Source of the DNA: Arthrobacter saudimassiliensis
GTDB taxonomy: Bacteria > Actinomycetota > Actinomycetes > Actinomycetales > Micrococcaceae
DNA: 64,000 nt
Assembly (NCBI GenBank): GCA_900016675.1
Contig: LN483071.1
Span: forward strand, 496,001-560,000
Direction of reading: 5' to 3'
This document shows, piece by piece, positions 35,174 through 42,208 of the stretch. The first letter of the stretch is position 1; every line of letters begins with the position of its first letter. The translations under genes and the position numbers were made by a program. The notes beneath the pieces were generated by a model that was not told the DNA's origin, ran no database searches, and worked only from the letters and a program-made list of their open reading frames with translations.

Positions 35174-36057
35174 GCTGTCCTTCCCGTGCTGCGGCGCAGG
35201 CGGTGGGCGTAGAGGGCTTCGGCCGCGATCCGCGCCTTGACGGGATTCGGCACCCGGACCCGGGTGGTGCGCAGTTCCTCGGCCGGGGTGCGGCGCAGCC
35301 TGCGCGCCAGTTCCGTGAACAGCTCCTGGGCCAGGGCGACGGCGGCCCGGGAATGGGCCGGAAGGTGCGGCACGGCGGCGCCGGAGACGCGCAGGTCGGC
35401 GTCGATGTCGGCCAGCAGGCGCGCCTTGTCCGCCTCGTCGAAGCGTTCGACGTCGATGCCCGGGAAGTAGCTGCGGCCCAGGCCGGAGAAGTCGTCGGCC
35501 AGGTCGCGCAGGAAGTTCACCTTCTGGAAGGCGGCTCCGAGGCGGCGGGCGCCCTCCTCCAGGCCCAGGCGCTGTTCGTCCGTGGTCGCGGTGCCCTGCA
35601 GGAAGCAGCACAGGCACATCAGGCCGATCACCTCCGCCGAGCCGTAGACGTAGTCGGTGAACGTCTCCGGCGTGTGCCTGGTCCGGCGCAGGTCAGCGCG
35701 CATGGACCGGAAGAACGGCCGGGTCAGTTCCGGGCCGATGCCGTTGGCCCGGGCGGTCAGCGCAAAGGAATGCACGATGAGGTTCACGCTGTAGCCGGTG
35801 CGCATGGCCTGCTCGGTTTCCTGCTCCAGGGCATCGAGTATGCGTTCGATCTCCTCCGCCGGAACCGCGGCGGCAGCGGCGACGCCGTCCACGATCTCAT
35901 CGGCAAGGCGGACCAGCGCGTAGATCGCTTCGATGTGGCGCCGCACGGGGCGGCTGAGCAGCCGGGCGGCCAGGCCGAAGGAGGTCGAGTAGGAGCGGAT
36001 CAGCACCGCTGAGCTTTGCACGGCCACCCGGTTGTAGAGTTCCAGGCCGGTTGCCAT
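35170..36057 (-). CDS. crtB: Phytoene synthase
   Basis: 295 aa. Squalene/phytoene synthase family with the two Asp-rich motifs LADEIVD and LRDLADDFSGLGR, and the GSAEVIGLMCL helix. It condenses two GGPP molecules to phytoene. The ATG overlaps the crtE stop by one base (TGATG). Confidence 0.95.
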   Translation of the reverse strand: MATGLELYNRVAVQSSAVLIRSYSTSFGLAARLLSRPVRRHIEAIYALVRLADEIVDGVAAAAAVPAEEIERILDALEQETEQAMRTGYSVNLIVHSFALTARANGIGPELTRPFFRSMRADLRRTRHTPETFTDYVYGSAEVIGLMCLCCFLQGTATTDEQRLGLEEGARRLGAAFQKVNFLRDLADDFSGLGRSYFPGIDVERFDEADKARLLADIDADLRVSGAAVPHLPAHSRAAVALAQELFTELARRLRRTPAEELRTTRVRVPNPVKARIAAEALYAHRLRRSTGRTA

Positions 36058-37124
36058 CAGCTGCGCCGCTCGACGGCGTCGGCAAGGATCCCGCAGAGGA
36101 CCGCCCGCAGCGGCTCCGGGACGGCCGGACACTCCAGGTGGCTACGGGCCCGGGTGGCGTATTCGTTGGCGAGGTCCTCGGCAAAGGCACGGGCGCCGCA
36201 GGATTCGAGCAGTTCCCGTGCCCGGTCCGCCTGCCGGGGGCCGAGCGCCGGATCGCCGATGAGCCCGGACAGCTCATCCCACACCCCGGTCTGCGCGGCG
36301 TGCGCGATAAGCACTGTCCGCTTGCCTTCCCGCAGGTCCGACAGGCTGGACTTGCCGGTGGCGCTTTCGCTGCCGAAGATGCCCAGCAGATCGTCCACGA
36401 CCTGGTAGGCGATGCCGGTGTCCCGGCCGAACTTTCCGAGCGTGGCGCTGACCTCGCCGTCGACTCCGGCCAGGACGGCTCCGGCCCGCAGCGGGGCCTC
36501 GAACGAGTAGACCGCGGTCTTGAGCCGCTCCATGTGCAGGATGTCCTCCACGGGCGGAGCTGCCGGATGCAGGGAAAAGTCGATGTCGATGAGCTCGCCG
36601 CCGGCGGATGCGAACATCGCGTCTTCGAGGATTTCGGTCAGCGCGAGGCGGGTGGCGGAATCGGTCTCAACGGTCTCCAGCATGCGGAAGGCGTGGACCA
36701 GTGCCAGGTCTCCGGCGATGACGCCGGCCGAGAGCCCGCGGTGCCGGGCGATCTCCGCACTCTCGCCCGCGGCCTCCGCCCGGTCACGGTACGCTCCGGC
36801 CACATTCCGCCGCCCGCGGCGCATGAAGTCGAGGTCGATGACGTCGTCGTGGATGATCAGCGCCGTGTGCAGCAGCTCGAAGGCGGCGCCGGCGCGGGCG
36901 GCGGCTTCGAGGTCGGTTCCGCCCAGTCCGGCGTAAGCCGTCAGCAGGATTCGGGGGCGAACCCGCTTTCCTCCTCGGGCGGAGGATTGCAGGATTTCCC
37001 ACAGGCTAAGGTAGCGGGGACTGAGTTTTCCTGCCCGCGCACGTGCCTGGTCAAAGAATTCGTCCAGGACACGCTCGACCAGATCGTGGCCGGTGACGTG
37101 TGCAGGCAGGGAAGCCATTTCCAT
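36057..37124 (-). CDS. crtE: Geranylgeranyl diphosphate synthase
   Basis: 355 aa. First Asp-rich motif HDDVIDLD, second YQVVDDLLGIFG, plus GGKRVRPRILL. It supplies GGPP and probably the C5 acceptor chain chemistry for the operon. The ATG at 37124 is chosen since a TACTCT hexamer lies five bases upstream; an in-frame codon at 37169 would overlap the divergent idi gene. Confidence 0.93.
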   Translation of the reverse strand: MEMASLPAHVTGHDLVERVLDEFFDQARARAGKLSPRYLSLWEILQSSARGGKRVRPRILLTAYAGLGGTDLEAAARAGAAFELLHTALIIHDDVIDLDFMRRGRRNVAGAYRDRAEAAGESAEIARHRGLSAGVIAGDLALVHAFRMLETVETDSATRLALTEILEDAMFASAGGELIDIDFSLHPAAPPVEDILHMERLKTAVYSFEAPLRAGAVLAGVDGEVSATLGKFGRDTGIAYQVVDDLLGIFGSESATGKSSLSDLREGKRTVLIAHAAQTGVWDELSGLIGDPALGPRQADRARELLESCGARAFAEDLANEYATRARSHLECPAVPEPLRAVLCGILADAVERRS

Positions 37125-37129
37125 AGACA

Positions 37130-37135
37130 AGAGTA
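37130..37135 (-). promoter_or_regulatory. -10 element of the crt operon
   Basis: TACTCT on the minus strand ends five bases before the crtE ATG. The 36-bp space to divergent idi must hold both promoters, so common regulation is likely. No regulator gene is adjacent. Confidence 0.45.
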
Positions 37136-37160
37136 AACATGCTGACCACGAAGGGAAGAA

Positions 37161-37688
37161 ATGGAACACCGGTCAGAGCAGGTGGTTCTGGTGAATCCCG
37201 ACGGCGAGGTCATCGGAACCCACCCCAAAGCGACCGTCCACACCCGGGACACTCCGCTCCATTTGGCGTTTTCCACGCACGTCTTTAATTCCGACGGCGA
37301 CATCCTGGTGACCCGGCGGGCCCTGTCCAAGCTCACCTGGCCCGGCGTGTGGACGAACTCGTTCTGCGGCCACCCCGGGCCGGGCGAAGCCACGGAGGAT
37401 GCGGTGCACCGCCGCGCGCGGCAGGAGCTGGGGCTGGAGGTGGACCGGCTCGAGCTGCGGCTGCCGGACTTCAGGTACCGCGCGGTGGACGCCTCCGGGG
37501 TGGTCGAGCATGAAATCTGCCCGGTTTACACCGCCGTGGCCGCAGCAGATCCCCGGCCCTCGGCCGACGAGGTGATGGAGTGGCGGTGGGCGGACCCGCA
37601 GGAGCTGGTGCCTGCCGTCCGGGCCGCGCCCTGGGCGTTCAGCCCGTGGCTCGCGCTGCAGCTGCCGTTGCTGTACCCGGCAGGCTAG
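37161..37688 (+). CDS. idi: Isopentenyl-diphosphate delta-isomerase, type I
   Basis: 175 aa Nudix-fold enzyme interconverting IPP and DMAPP. The active-site cysteine lies in WTNSFCGHPGPGE, followed by the Nudix box with RRARQELGLE and the later EHEICPVY glutamate motif. AAGGGAAG sits just before the ATG. Divergent from crtE, it balances C5 units for carotenoid synthesis. Its TAG stop shares the palindrome CTAG with the stop of the convergent glycosyltransferase. Confidence 0.95.
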   Translation: MEHRSEQVVLVNPDGEVIGTHPKATVHTRDTPLHLAFSTHVFNSDGDILVTRRALSKLTWPGVWTNSFCGHPGPGEATEDAVHRRARQELGLEVDRLELRLPDFRYRAVDASGVVEHEICPVYTAVAAADPRPSADEVMEWRWADPQELVPAVRAAPWAFSPWLALQLPLLYPAG

Positions 37689-38470
37689 GCCGCGCCGCTG
37701 CCGTACCCGGCCGGCCCGGCCGGGGCACGGCCGCCAGCCAGCCGGAGCTGCCACCGCACCCAGGGCTGCCCGCCGTCCCGCCAATGCACCCGCAGGGTAT
37801 GGAAGGCCCGCCGGAAGCGGCGGCGCAGGTTTGCCGCCCCCAGCACCGCCCGGGAATCCATGGCCACCGCCAGGTCGCTGCGGTACGCGCAGCGGAACCG
37901 CTGGCCCAGGTGGAAGCTCAGGCACACGTCGTCGTGCTGTTCGGGATCCGCCCGGTGCACTTCGCTGCGGACCTGTTCCCACACCGTCCGCCGCAGCGCG
38001 AGGTTCGAGGCGAACAGCGGCCGGTGGGCGAGGGCGGCGCCCATCGCCAGGTAGTAGGAGCCCAGGTAGAGCCGGTCCACGGCCCGGGCCAGCGGGCGGG
38101 GGAAGCCGCGGAACCGGCCCGGACCGCTGAGCGCCGAAAGCGCGGGATCGGCGGCGAAGGCGGCCTGGAGTTTTTCGATCCAGTCCGGCGGCAGCACGCA
38201 GTCGGCGTCGCAGCGGGCAATAATGTCCCCTGCGGCGGCGTCGTAACCGGCGGCGGCGGCCGCGGGAATGCCTCGGACGGGTTCGGTGACCACGAGGGCT
38301 CCCGCTTCCTTCGCCACCCGCGCGCTCCCGTCGGTGCTGCCGTTGTCCACCACCACCACTTCCAGCGGCGCACGTGTCTGGCGGGCCAGGGAAGCCAGCG
38401 CACCGGCCAGCAGCTCAGCGTCGTCCAGGCAGGGAATGACGACGGAAACGGTGGGCGGGGAGGCGGCCAT
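37685..38470 (-). CDS. Family 2 glycosyltransferase
   Basis: 261 aa. GT-A fold with VSVVIPCLDDAELL, VVVDNGSTDGS, the metal-binding DADCVLP and EQHDDVCLS. No strong membrane helix is seen. Next to the carotenoid genes it may glucosylate decaprenoxanthin, as CrtX-type enzymes do in related bacteria, but neighbourhood is the only evidence. Confidence 0.82.
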   Translation of the reverse strand: MAASPPTVSVVIPCLDDAELLAGALASLARQTRAPLEVVVVDNGSTDGSARVAKEAGALVVTEPVRGIPAAAAAGYDAAAGDIIARCDADCVLPPDWIEKLQAAFAADPALSALSGPGRFRGFPRPLARAVDRLYLGSYYLAMGAALAHRPLFASNLALRRTVWEQVRSEVHRADPEQHDDVCLSFHLGQRFRCAYRSDLAVAMDSRAVLGAANLRRRFRRAFHTLRVHWRDGGQPWVRWQLRLAGGRAPAGPAGYGSGAA

Positions 38471-38573
38471 GCCATGGAAGTCTACCGGCCCCGGACGCGC
38501 TGCCGAGCGCCCCGATTGGCCGAAAAACGGTGCCGGGCCGGGCGGCGGAGGGCAGGCCGGCGCGTATCTGGGC

Positions 38574-38579
38574 TACCGT
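38574..38579 (+). promoter_or_regulatory. -10 element of the membrane gene at 38586, leaderless type
   Basis: TACCGT followed by six bases and ATG. The sequence between is GTTTTC, with no ribosome binding site. Confidence 0.5.
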
Positions 38580-38585
38580 GTTTTC

Positions 38586-39218
38586 ATGATCGATGCGCTC
38601 CTCCGCCGACCCCGGCTGCCCGGGGACGTGGCGCCCGACGGCGTCCGCGCCCTCGGCCTGGGGAGCCTCCTCGCCGCCGCCGCATGGTTCGGTCCGGTGG
38701 AGACCGCTTTGTTTGCGCTGGTCATGCTCGGGCTGTTGATCCTTCGTGCGCTTGCCGTTCCGGCCGTCCTTGACGCCGCCGGCGGGGCGGTCCTGCTGCT
38801 CGCCGCGTGGAGCTCGGTGGCCGACCTCTACGCGAGGATCAGCTGGTGGGACATTGCCGTGCACCTGGCCGCCACGGGCGCCCTCGCCGCCATGGGATAC
38901 CTGCTGCTGGCGCGGCTGAAGGCCGTGCCGGACCCGCAGGGCCCGGCCGGCGTCCGGGCCTTCCGGACTGTCGTGGTGCTGCTGGTGACCGCCGTCGGCC
39001 TGGCGCTCAGCGTGGTGTGGGAATTCGGCGAATGGTGGGGCCACACCTACATCGACAGCCGGATCAACGTCGGCTACGACGACACCCTCGGCGATCTCCT
39101 GGCCGGAGGCATCGGCTCCGTCGCCGCAGGCCTCGCCCTCACGATGGGCCGCCGCGGCGTCTCCCCTGCCGCTGCCGCATCCCGGGACGGCCGCCGGCCG
39201 GCCTCGAACCGGTCCTGA
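38586..39218 (+). CDS. Membrane protein resembling the DUF2238/YjdF group
   Basis: 210 aa with about six hydrophobic helices. Recognisable elements are SWWDIAVHLAATGALAAMGYLLL, VVWEFGEWWGHTYID and the repeated small motif GYDDTLGDLLAGGIGSVAAGL, which look like the conserved core of YjdF-like proteins. Function is unknown. It is followed by a strong hairpin. Confidence 0.75.
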   Translation: MIDALLRRPRLPGDVAPDGVRALGLGSLLAAAAWFGPVETALFALVMLGLLILRALAVPAVLDAAGGAVLLLAAWSSVADLYARISWWDIAVHLAATGALAAMGYLLLARLKAVPDPQGPAGVRAFRTVVVLLVTAVGLALSVVWEFGEWWGHTYIDSRINVGYDDTLGDLLAGGIGSVAAGLALTMGRRGVSPAAAASRDGRRPASNRS

Positions 39219-39317
39219 AATACCGGGATGCTCCCCTCGAAACCGCGACGGCACCGGCGGGGCGGTCTTTCTGACGGGACGGTTCGCGTTCCGGCGGGAT
39301 GGTTCGTTCCGGACAGC

Positions 39318-39360
39318 GACGGCGCCCGGCCGGACCCTGAGGGGCCGGCCGGGCGCCGTC
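39318..39360. terminator. Bidirectional hairpin between the membrane gene and terC
   Basis: Perfect 16-bp stem (39318-39333 with 39345-39360) with further CCC/GGG pairing in the loop, between convergent genes. Confidence 0.8.
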
Positions 39361-39388
39361 GTCGTTGTGACCGTGGTGCCGGAAGCGG

Positions 39389-40576
39389 TTACCGGGAGAT
39401 GTAGCGCTCGTGTTCGGCGTGCGCCTCGCGGATGGTTTCGCGGATCTCCTCGATGTCCTTGACCTTGTTGCGGTGCTTGATGTCCATCTTCAGGATCTGC
39501 GTCTCCTCATCGCACAGCGCCTTGTACACCCGCTCCCGCTCGGCGGGGTCGGAGGTGTAGCTCAGGTCGAGGTAGGCCGCGGCGTGCCGGCGGGCGTTGT
39601 TGACGGCGTTCTGCGCCTTGCCGGCCGGGCTGACCAGCGAGGCGATGACGGTCACCACCAGGACGCCGATGATCACGCTCAGCGAGAGCCCGGTGGAGAC
39701 TTCGATGACCTGGACATGCTCGCCGCCGTTGATGAACCACAGGGTGTTCTCGTGCAGGGCGTGCAGGATCAGCTTGACGCCGATGAAGGCGAGGATGGCG
39801 GCCAGGCCGTACGAGAGGTAGATCAGGCGGTCCAGCAGGCCGTCGATCAGGAAGTAGAGCTGGCGCAGACCCATCAGCGAGAACGCGGTGGCGGTGAAAA
39901 CGATGAAGGTGCTCTGCGTGAGGCCGAAGATCGCCGGGATGGAGTCCAGGGCGAAGAGGATGTCGGTTCCGCCGATGGCCACCATGACCAGCAGCATCGG
40001 GGTCAGGACCTTCTTGCCGTTCTCGACCGTCATCAGCTTGTCGCCGTCGTAGTGGTCGGTGGTCGGCAGCACCCGCTTGGCGATGCGGATGATGAAGTTG
40101 TTCGCCTCATCCTTCTCGCTGTCCTCGGGCTTGAGCAGGTTGCCGGCGGTGAGCAGCAGGATCAGCCCGAATGCGTAGAAGACCCAGGAGAAGGAGTTGA
40201 TCAGGGCCGCGCCCAGGAAGATGAAGCCGGTGCGGGCGATCAGCGCGAAGACGATGCCGAACAGCAGGACCTTCTGCTGGTCCTCACGCGGCACCCGGAA
40301 GCTGGCCATGATGATCAGGAAGACAAACAGGTTGTCCACCGACAGGGCCTTCTCGGTGATGTAGCCGGCGAAGTACTCCCCGCCTGCTGTTGCACCGCCG
40401 AAGACCAGCACGAGGACGCCGAAGAGGATCGCGAGCCCCACGTAGATGGCGGACCAGACGGCCGCTTCCTTGAGCGTGGGGATGTGGGCCTTGCGGATGT
40501 GGAAGAAGTAGTCGAAGGCCAGGAGCCCGAGGATGACCACAATGGTCACGCCCCAGATTGTGGGGGAAACAGTCAT
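39389..40576 (-). CDS. TerC family membrane protein, probable Mn exporter
   Basis: 395 aa with seven or more helices. Family motifs: EYFAGYITEKALSVDNLFVFLIIMASF, IFLGAALI, and GGTDILFALDSIPAIFGLTQ, whose acidic residues form the metal path. A charged tail of about 70 residues follows. TerC proteins of this type export manganese or load metalloenzymes. The ATG has GAGGC in front, right at the base of a yybP-ykoY-type riboswitch, so expression should rise with Mn2+. Confidence 0.93.
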   Translation of the reverse strand: MTVSPTIWGVTIVVILGLLAFDYFFHIRKAHIPTLKEAAVWSAIYVGLAILFGVLVLVFGGATAGGEYFAGYITEKALSVDNLFVFLIIMASFRVPREDQQKVLLFGIVFALIARTGFIFLGAALINSFSWVFYAFGLILLLTAGNLLKPEDSEKDEANNFIIRIAKRVLPTTDHYDGDKLMTVENGKKVLTPMLLVMVAIGGTDILFALDSIPAIFGLTQSTFIVFTATAFSLMGLRQLYFLIDGLLDRLIYLSYGLAAILAFIGVKLILHALHENTLWFINGGEHVQVIEVSTGLSLSVIIGVLVVTVIASLVSPAGKAQNAVNNARRHAAAYLDLSYTSDPAERERVYKALCDEETQILKMDIKHRNKVKDIEEIRETIREAHAEHERYISR

Positions 40577-40583
40577 GCTGCCT

Positions 40584-40713
40584 CTTTCGTAGGTACGGCG
40601 AAGGACCATAGGTCTCTCCGCCGACACTGACGGTGCCGACCGTTCCATCCGGTGCGGCAACGATGCCCCACGTGCTGACGGGTGGAAACGAGGTGGATAC
40701 TCCCCTACGAAGC
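40584..40713 (-). ncRNA. yybP-ykoY (Mn2+) riboswitch upstream of terC
   Basis: On the minus strand the RNA begins with CTTCGTAGGGGAGTA, a GGGGAGTA motif of the family. It has GTGGGGCATCGTTGCC in the middle and ends with GGCGGAGAGACCTATGG, the conserved GAGACCT segment, then CCTACGAAAG. The outer stem pairs 40704-40712 with 40585-40593. The ribosome binding site of terC follows immediately, so control is probably at translation initiation. Confidence 0.88.
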
Positions 40714-40717
40714 CTCA

Positions 40718-40723
40718 AGTGTA
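40718..40723 (-). promoter_or_regulatory. -10 element for the riboswitch-terC transcript
   Basis: TACACT on the minus strand, about 6 nt before the first base of the riboswitch outer stem. Confidence 0.5.
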
Positions 40724-40786
40724 GCGGCCGCAACACTGCCCCGGCAAAGACGACCTTGGACTTCGGCCTGCTCCCGCGGTCGGACG

Positions 40787-41626
40787 TCAGCCGGCCCCCG
40801 GCGGTGCGGTGTCGAGCAGGGGCAGGTCCGCCGGGGTGTCGATGTCCCTTCCGTCGGACAGGTCCGAGCAGTCCACCAGCCGGACAGCAGCGGGGTTGGC
40901 ACGCAGCCAGGCCCGGGCCCCGGCGTCGCCTGCGGCGCCGGCGGCTGCCGCCCGGGCAGCGGCGGGGCTGAACAGCACCGGGTGTCCGCGGCGCAGCCGT
41001 CCGTCCGCGCTGCGATAGGCCGCCGCGGTGGCCAGGGACGGTTCCGCGGACGCAGCGCCTGGAGGGTCTGCGGCGGGTTGGGCGCCGCGCGTTGCCGGGA
41101 CCGGGCCGGCCTGGGTGCCCGGGACTGCCGGGCCGGGCCGAGCGCCCGGCGCGCCCGGAACCGCCGGGCCGGCCTGGGCGCCGGGCGCTGCCGCCAGCCG
41201 TGCCGCGTGTGCATCGGCAAGCCGCCGGACCAGTCCGGGCGTCAGGCCGGGTTGGTCGGCCAGTGCCACGAGCACGCCTGCGTCCGGATCCGCTGCGAGG
41301 GCCCGGGCGACTCCCCGGCGGAAGGAGCTGCCCATTCCCTGCTGCCAGTCCGGGTTGACCTCCAGGACGTATTCCGCCAGGCCTGCGGCAGCTGCGACCC
41401 TGCGGGCTTCGGCTCCCAGCACGAGAACCACCGTCGAGCAGCCGGCGTCGCGCAGGGTTTCCGCCAGTACCGCCGCCAGGGTGCGCCCGCGGTACGGCAG
41501 CAGCGCCTTGGGCCCGGCTCCGAGCCGGGTGCCGGCCCCCGCGGCCAGCAGCACCGCGCTCACGGCGGGCCGGGCGTGCCCGCGTGCCCGGCCCGCGCCG
41601 GGCCCGGCGCCTCCCCTGATGTCCAT
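40787..41626 (-). CDS. MobA/MocA-like nucleotidyltransferase
   Basis: 279 aa. The nucleotide-binding start AVLLAAGAGTRLGAGPKALLPYRG is followed by LVALADQPGL, then the late RRGHPVLF and DCSDLSDGRDIDTPADL. These fit the NTP-transferase group of molybdenum cofactor cytidylyltransferases. Residues about 150-200 are an Ala/Gly/Pro insert with repeating GxQAGPAVPGxxG that standard members lack. The first 22 residues are also low-complexity. No other molybdenum gene is adjacent. Confidence 0.8.
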   Translation of the reverse strand: MDIRGGAGPGAGRARGHARPAVSAVLLAAGAGTRLGAGPKALLPYRGRTLAAVLAETLRDAGCSTVVLVLGAEARRVAAAAGLAEYVLEVNPDWQQGMGSSFRRGVARALAADPDAGVLVALADQPGLTPGLVRRLADAHAARLAAAPGAQAGPAVPGAPGARPGPAVPGTQAGPVPATRGAQPAADPPGAASAEPSLATAAAYRSADGRLRRGHPVLFSPAAARAAAAGAAGDAGARAWLRANPAAVRLVDCSDLSDGRDIDTPADLPLLDTAPPGAG

Positions 41627-41649
41627 CCGCCCATCCTAGGCAAAGCAAA

Positions 41650-41682
41650 AGGCGCCGCACCGGTGGAACCGGTGCGGCGCCT
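41650..41682 (-). terminator. Terminator of the DUF4193 gene
   Basis: Perfect 15-bp stem (41650-41664 with 41668-41682), GGA loop, and on the minus strand a TTTTGCTTTG run behind it. Confidence 0.85.
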
Positions 41683-41692
41683 GGAAGCGGGT

Positions 41693-41992
41693 CTATCCTT
41701 CGCAGTCGACGCAGTACTGCAGGCCGTCCTTCTCCTTCGCAACCTGGGAGCGGTGGCGCACCAGGAAGCAGGAGGCGCAGGTGAACTCATCGGTCTGTGC
41801 GGGCACCACCCGCACCTGGAGTTCTTCGCCTGAGAGGTCCGCGCCCGGAAGCTCGAACCCTTCAGCGGTATCGGCTTCGTCGACATCCACCACGGCCGAC
41901 TGCGTGTCGCTTCGGCGGGCCTTCAGTTCCTCGATGGAGGAAGGCCCCGCGTCCTCATCGGTCTTGCGCGGTGCGTCGTAATCCGTAGCCAT
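41693..41992 (-). CDS. DUF4193 protein with zinc-ribbon-like cysteines
   Basis: 99 aa, acidic N-terminal half with EELKARRSD, then two cysteine pairs: FTCASCFLVRH and YCVDCEG, likely binding one zinc. The family is a conserved actinobacterial marker of unknown function. It is monocistronic. Confidence 0.92.
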   Translation of the reverse strand: MATDYDAPRKTDEDAGPSSIEELKARRSDTQSAVVDVDEADTAEGFELPGADLSGEELQVRVVPAQTDEFTCASCFLVRHRSQVAKEKDGLQYCVDCEG

Positions 41993-42124
41993 TTACGCGG
42001 TTCACACTCCATTTCGTTGTTCTGCCGCCCGTCGCGGTTCCGCGGCGGGCACCTGATGCTAACCGATCAGGCGGTGTGGAAATTCCGGCACAGCATAGTG
42101 GGTAAACGCCTCGCTGCCCAGCAG

Positions 42125-42156
42125 GTCGGAGGCCGCGCCGTTCCGCGGCCTCCGAC
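42125..42156 (-). terminator. Hairpin downstream of the MMPL gene
   Basis: Perfect 13-bp stem (42125-42137 with 42144-42156), about 55-85 nt after the MMPL stop on the minus strand. Confidence 0.65.
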
Positions 42157-42208
42157 TGTGCCTCCTCCGCCCGGCCCCCTCCGACCGGGCGGGCCTCCGA
42201 CTGATCGG

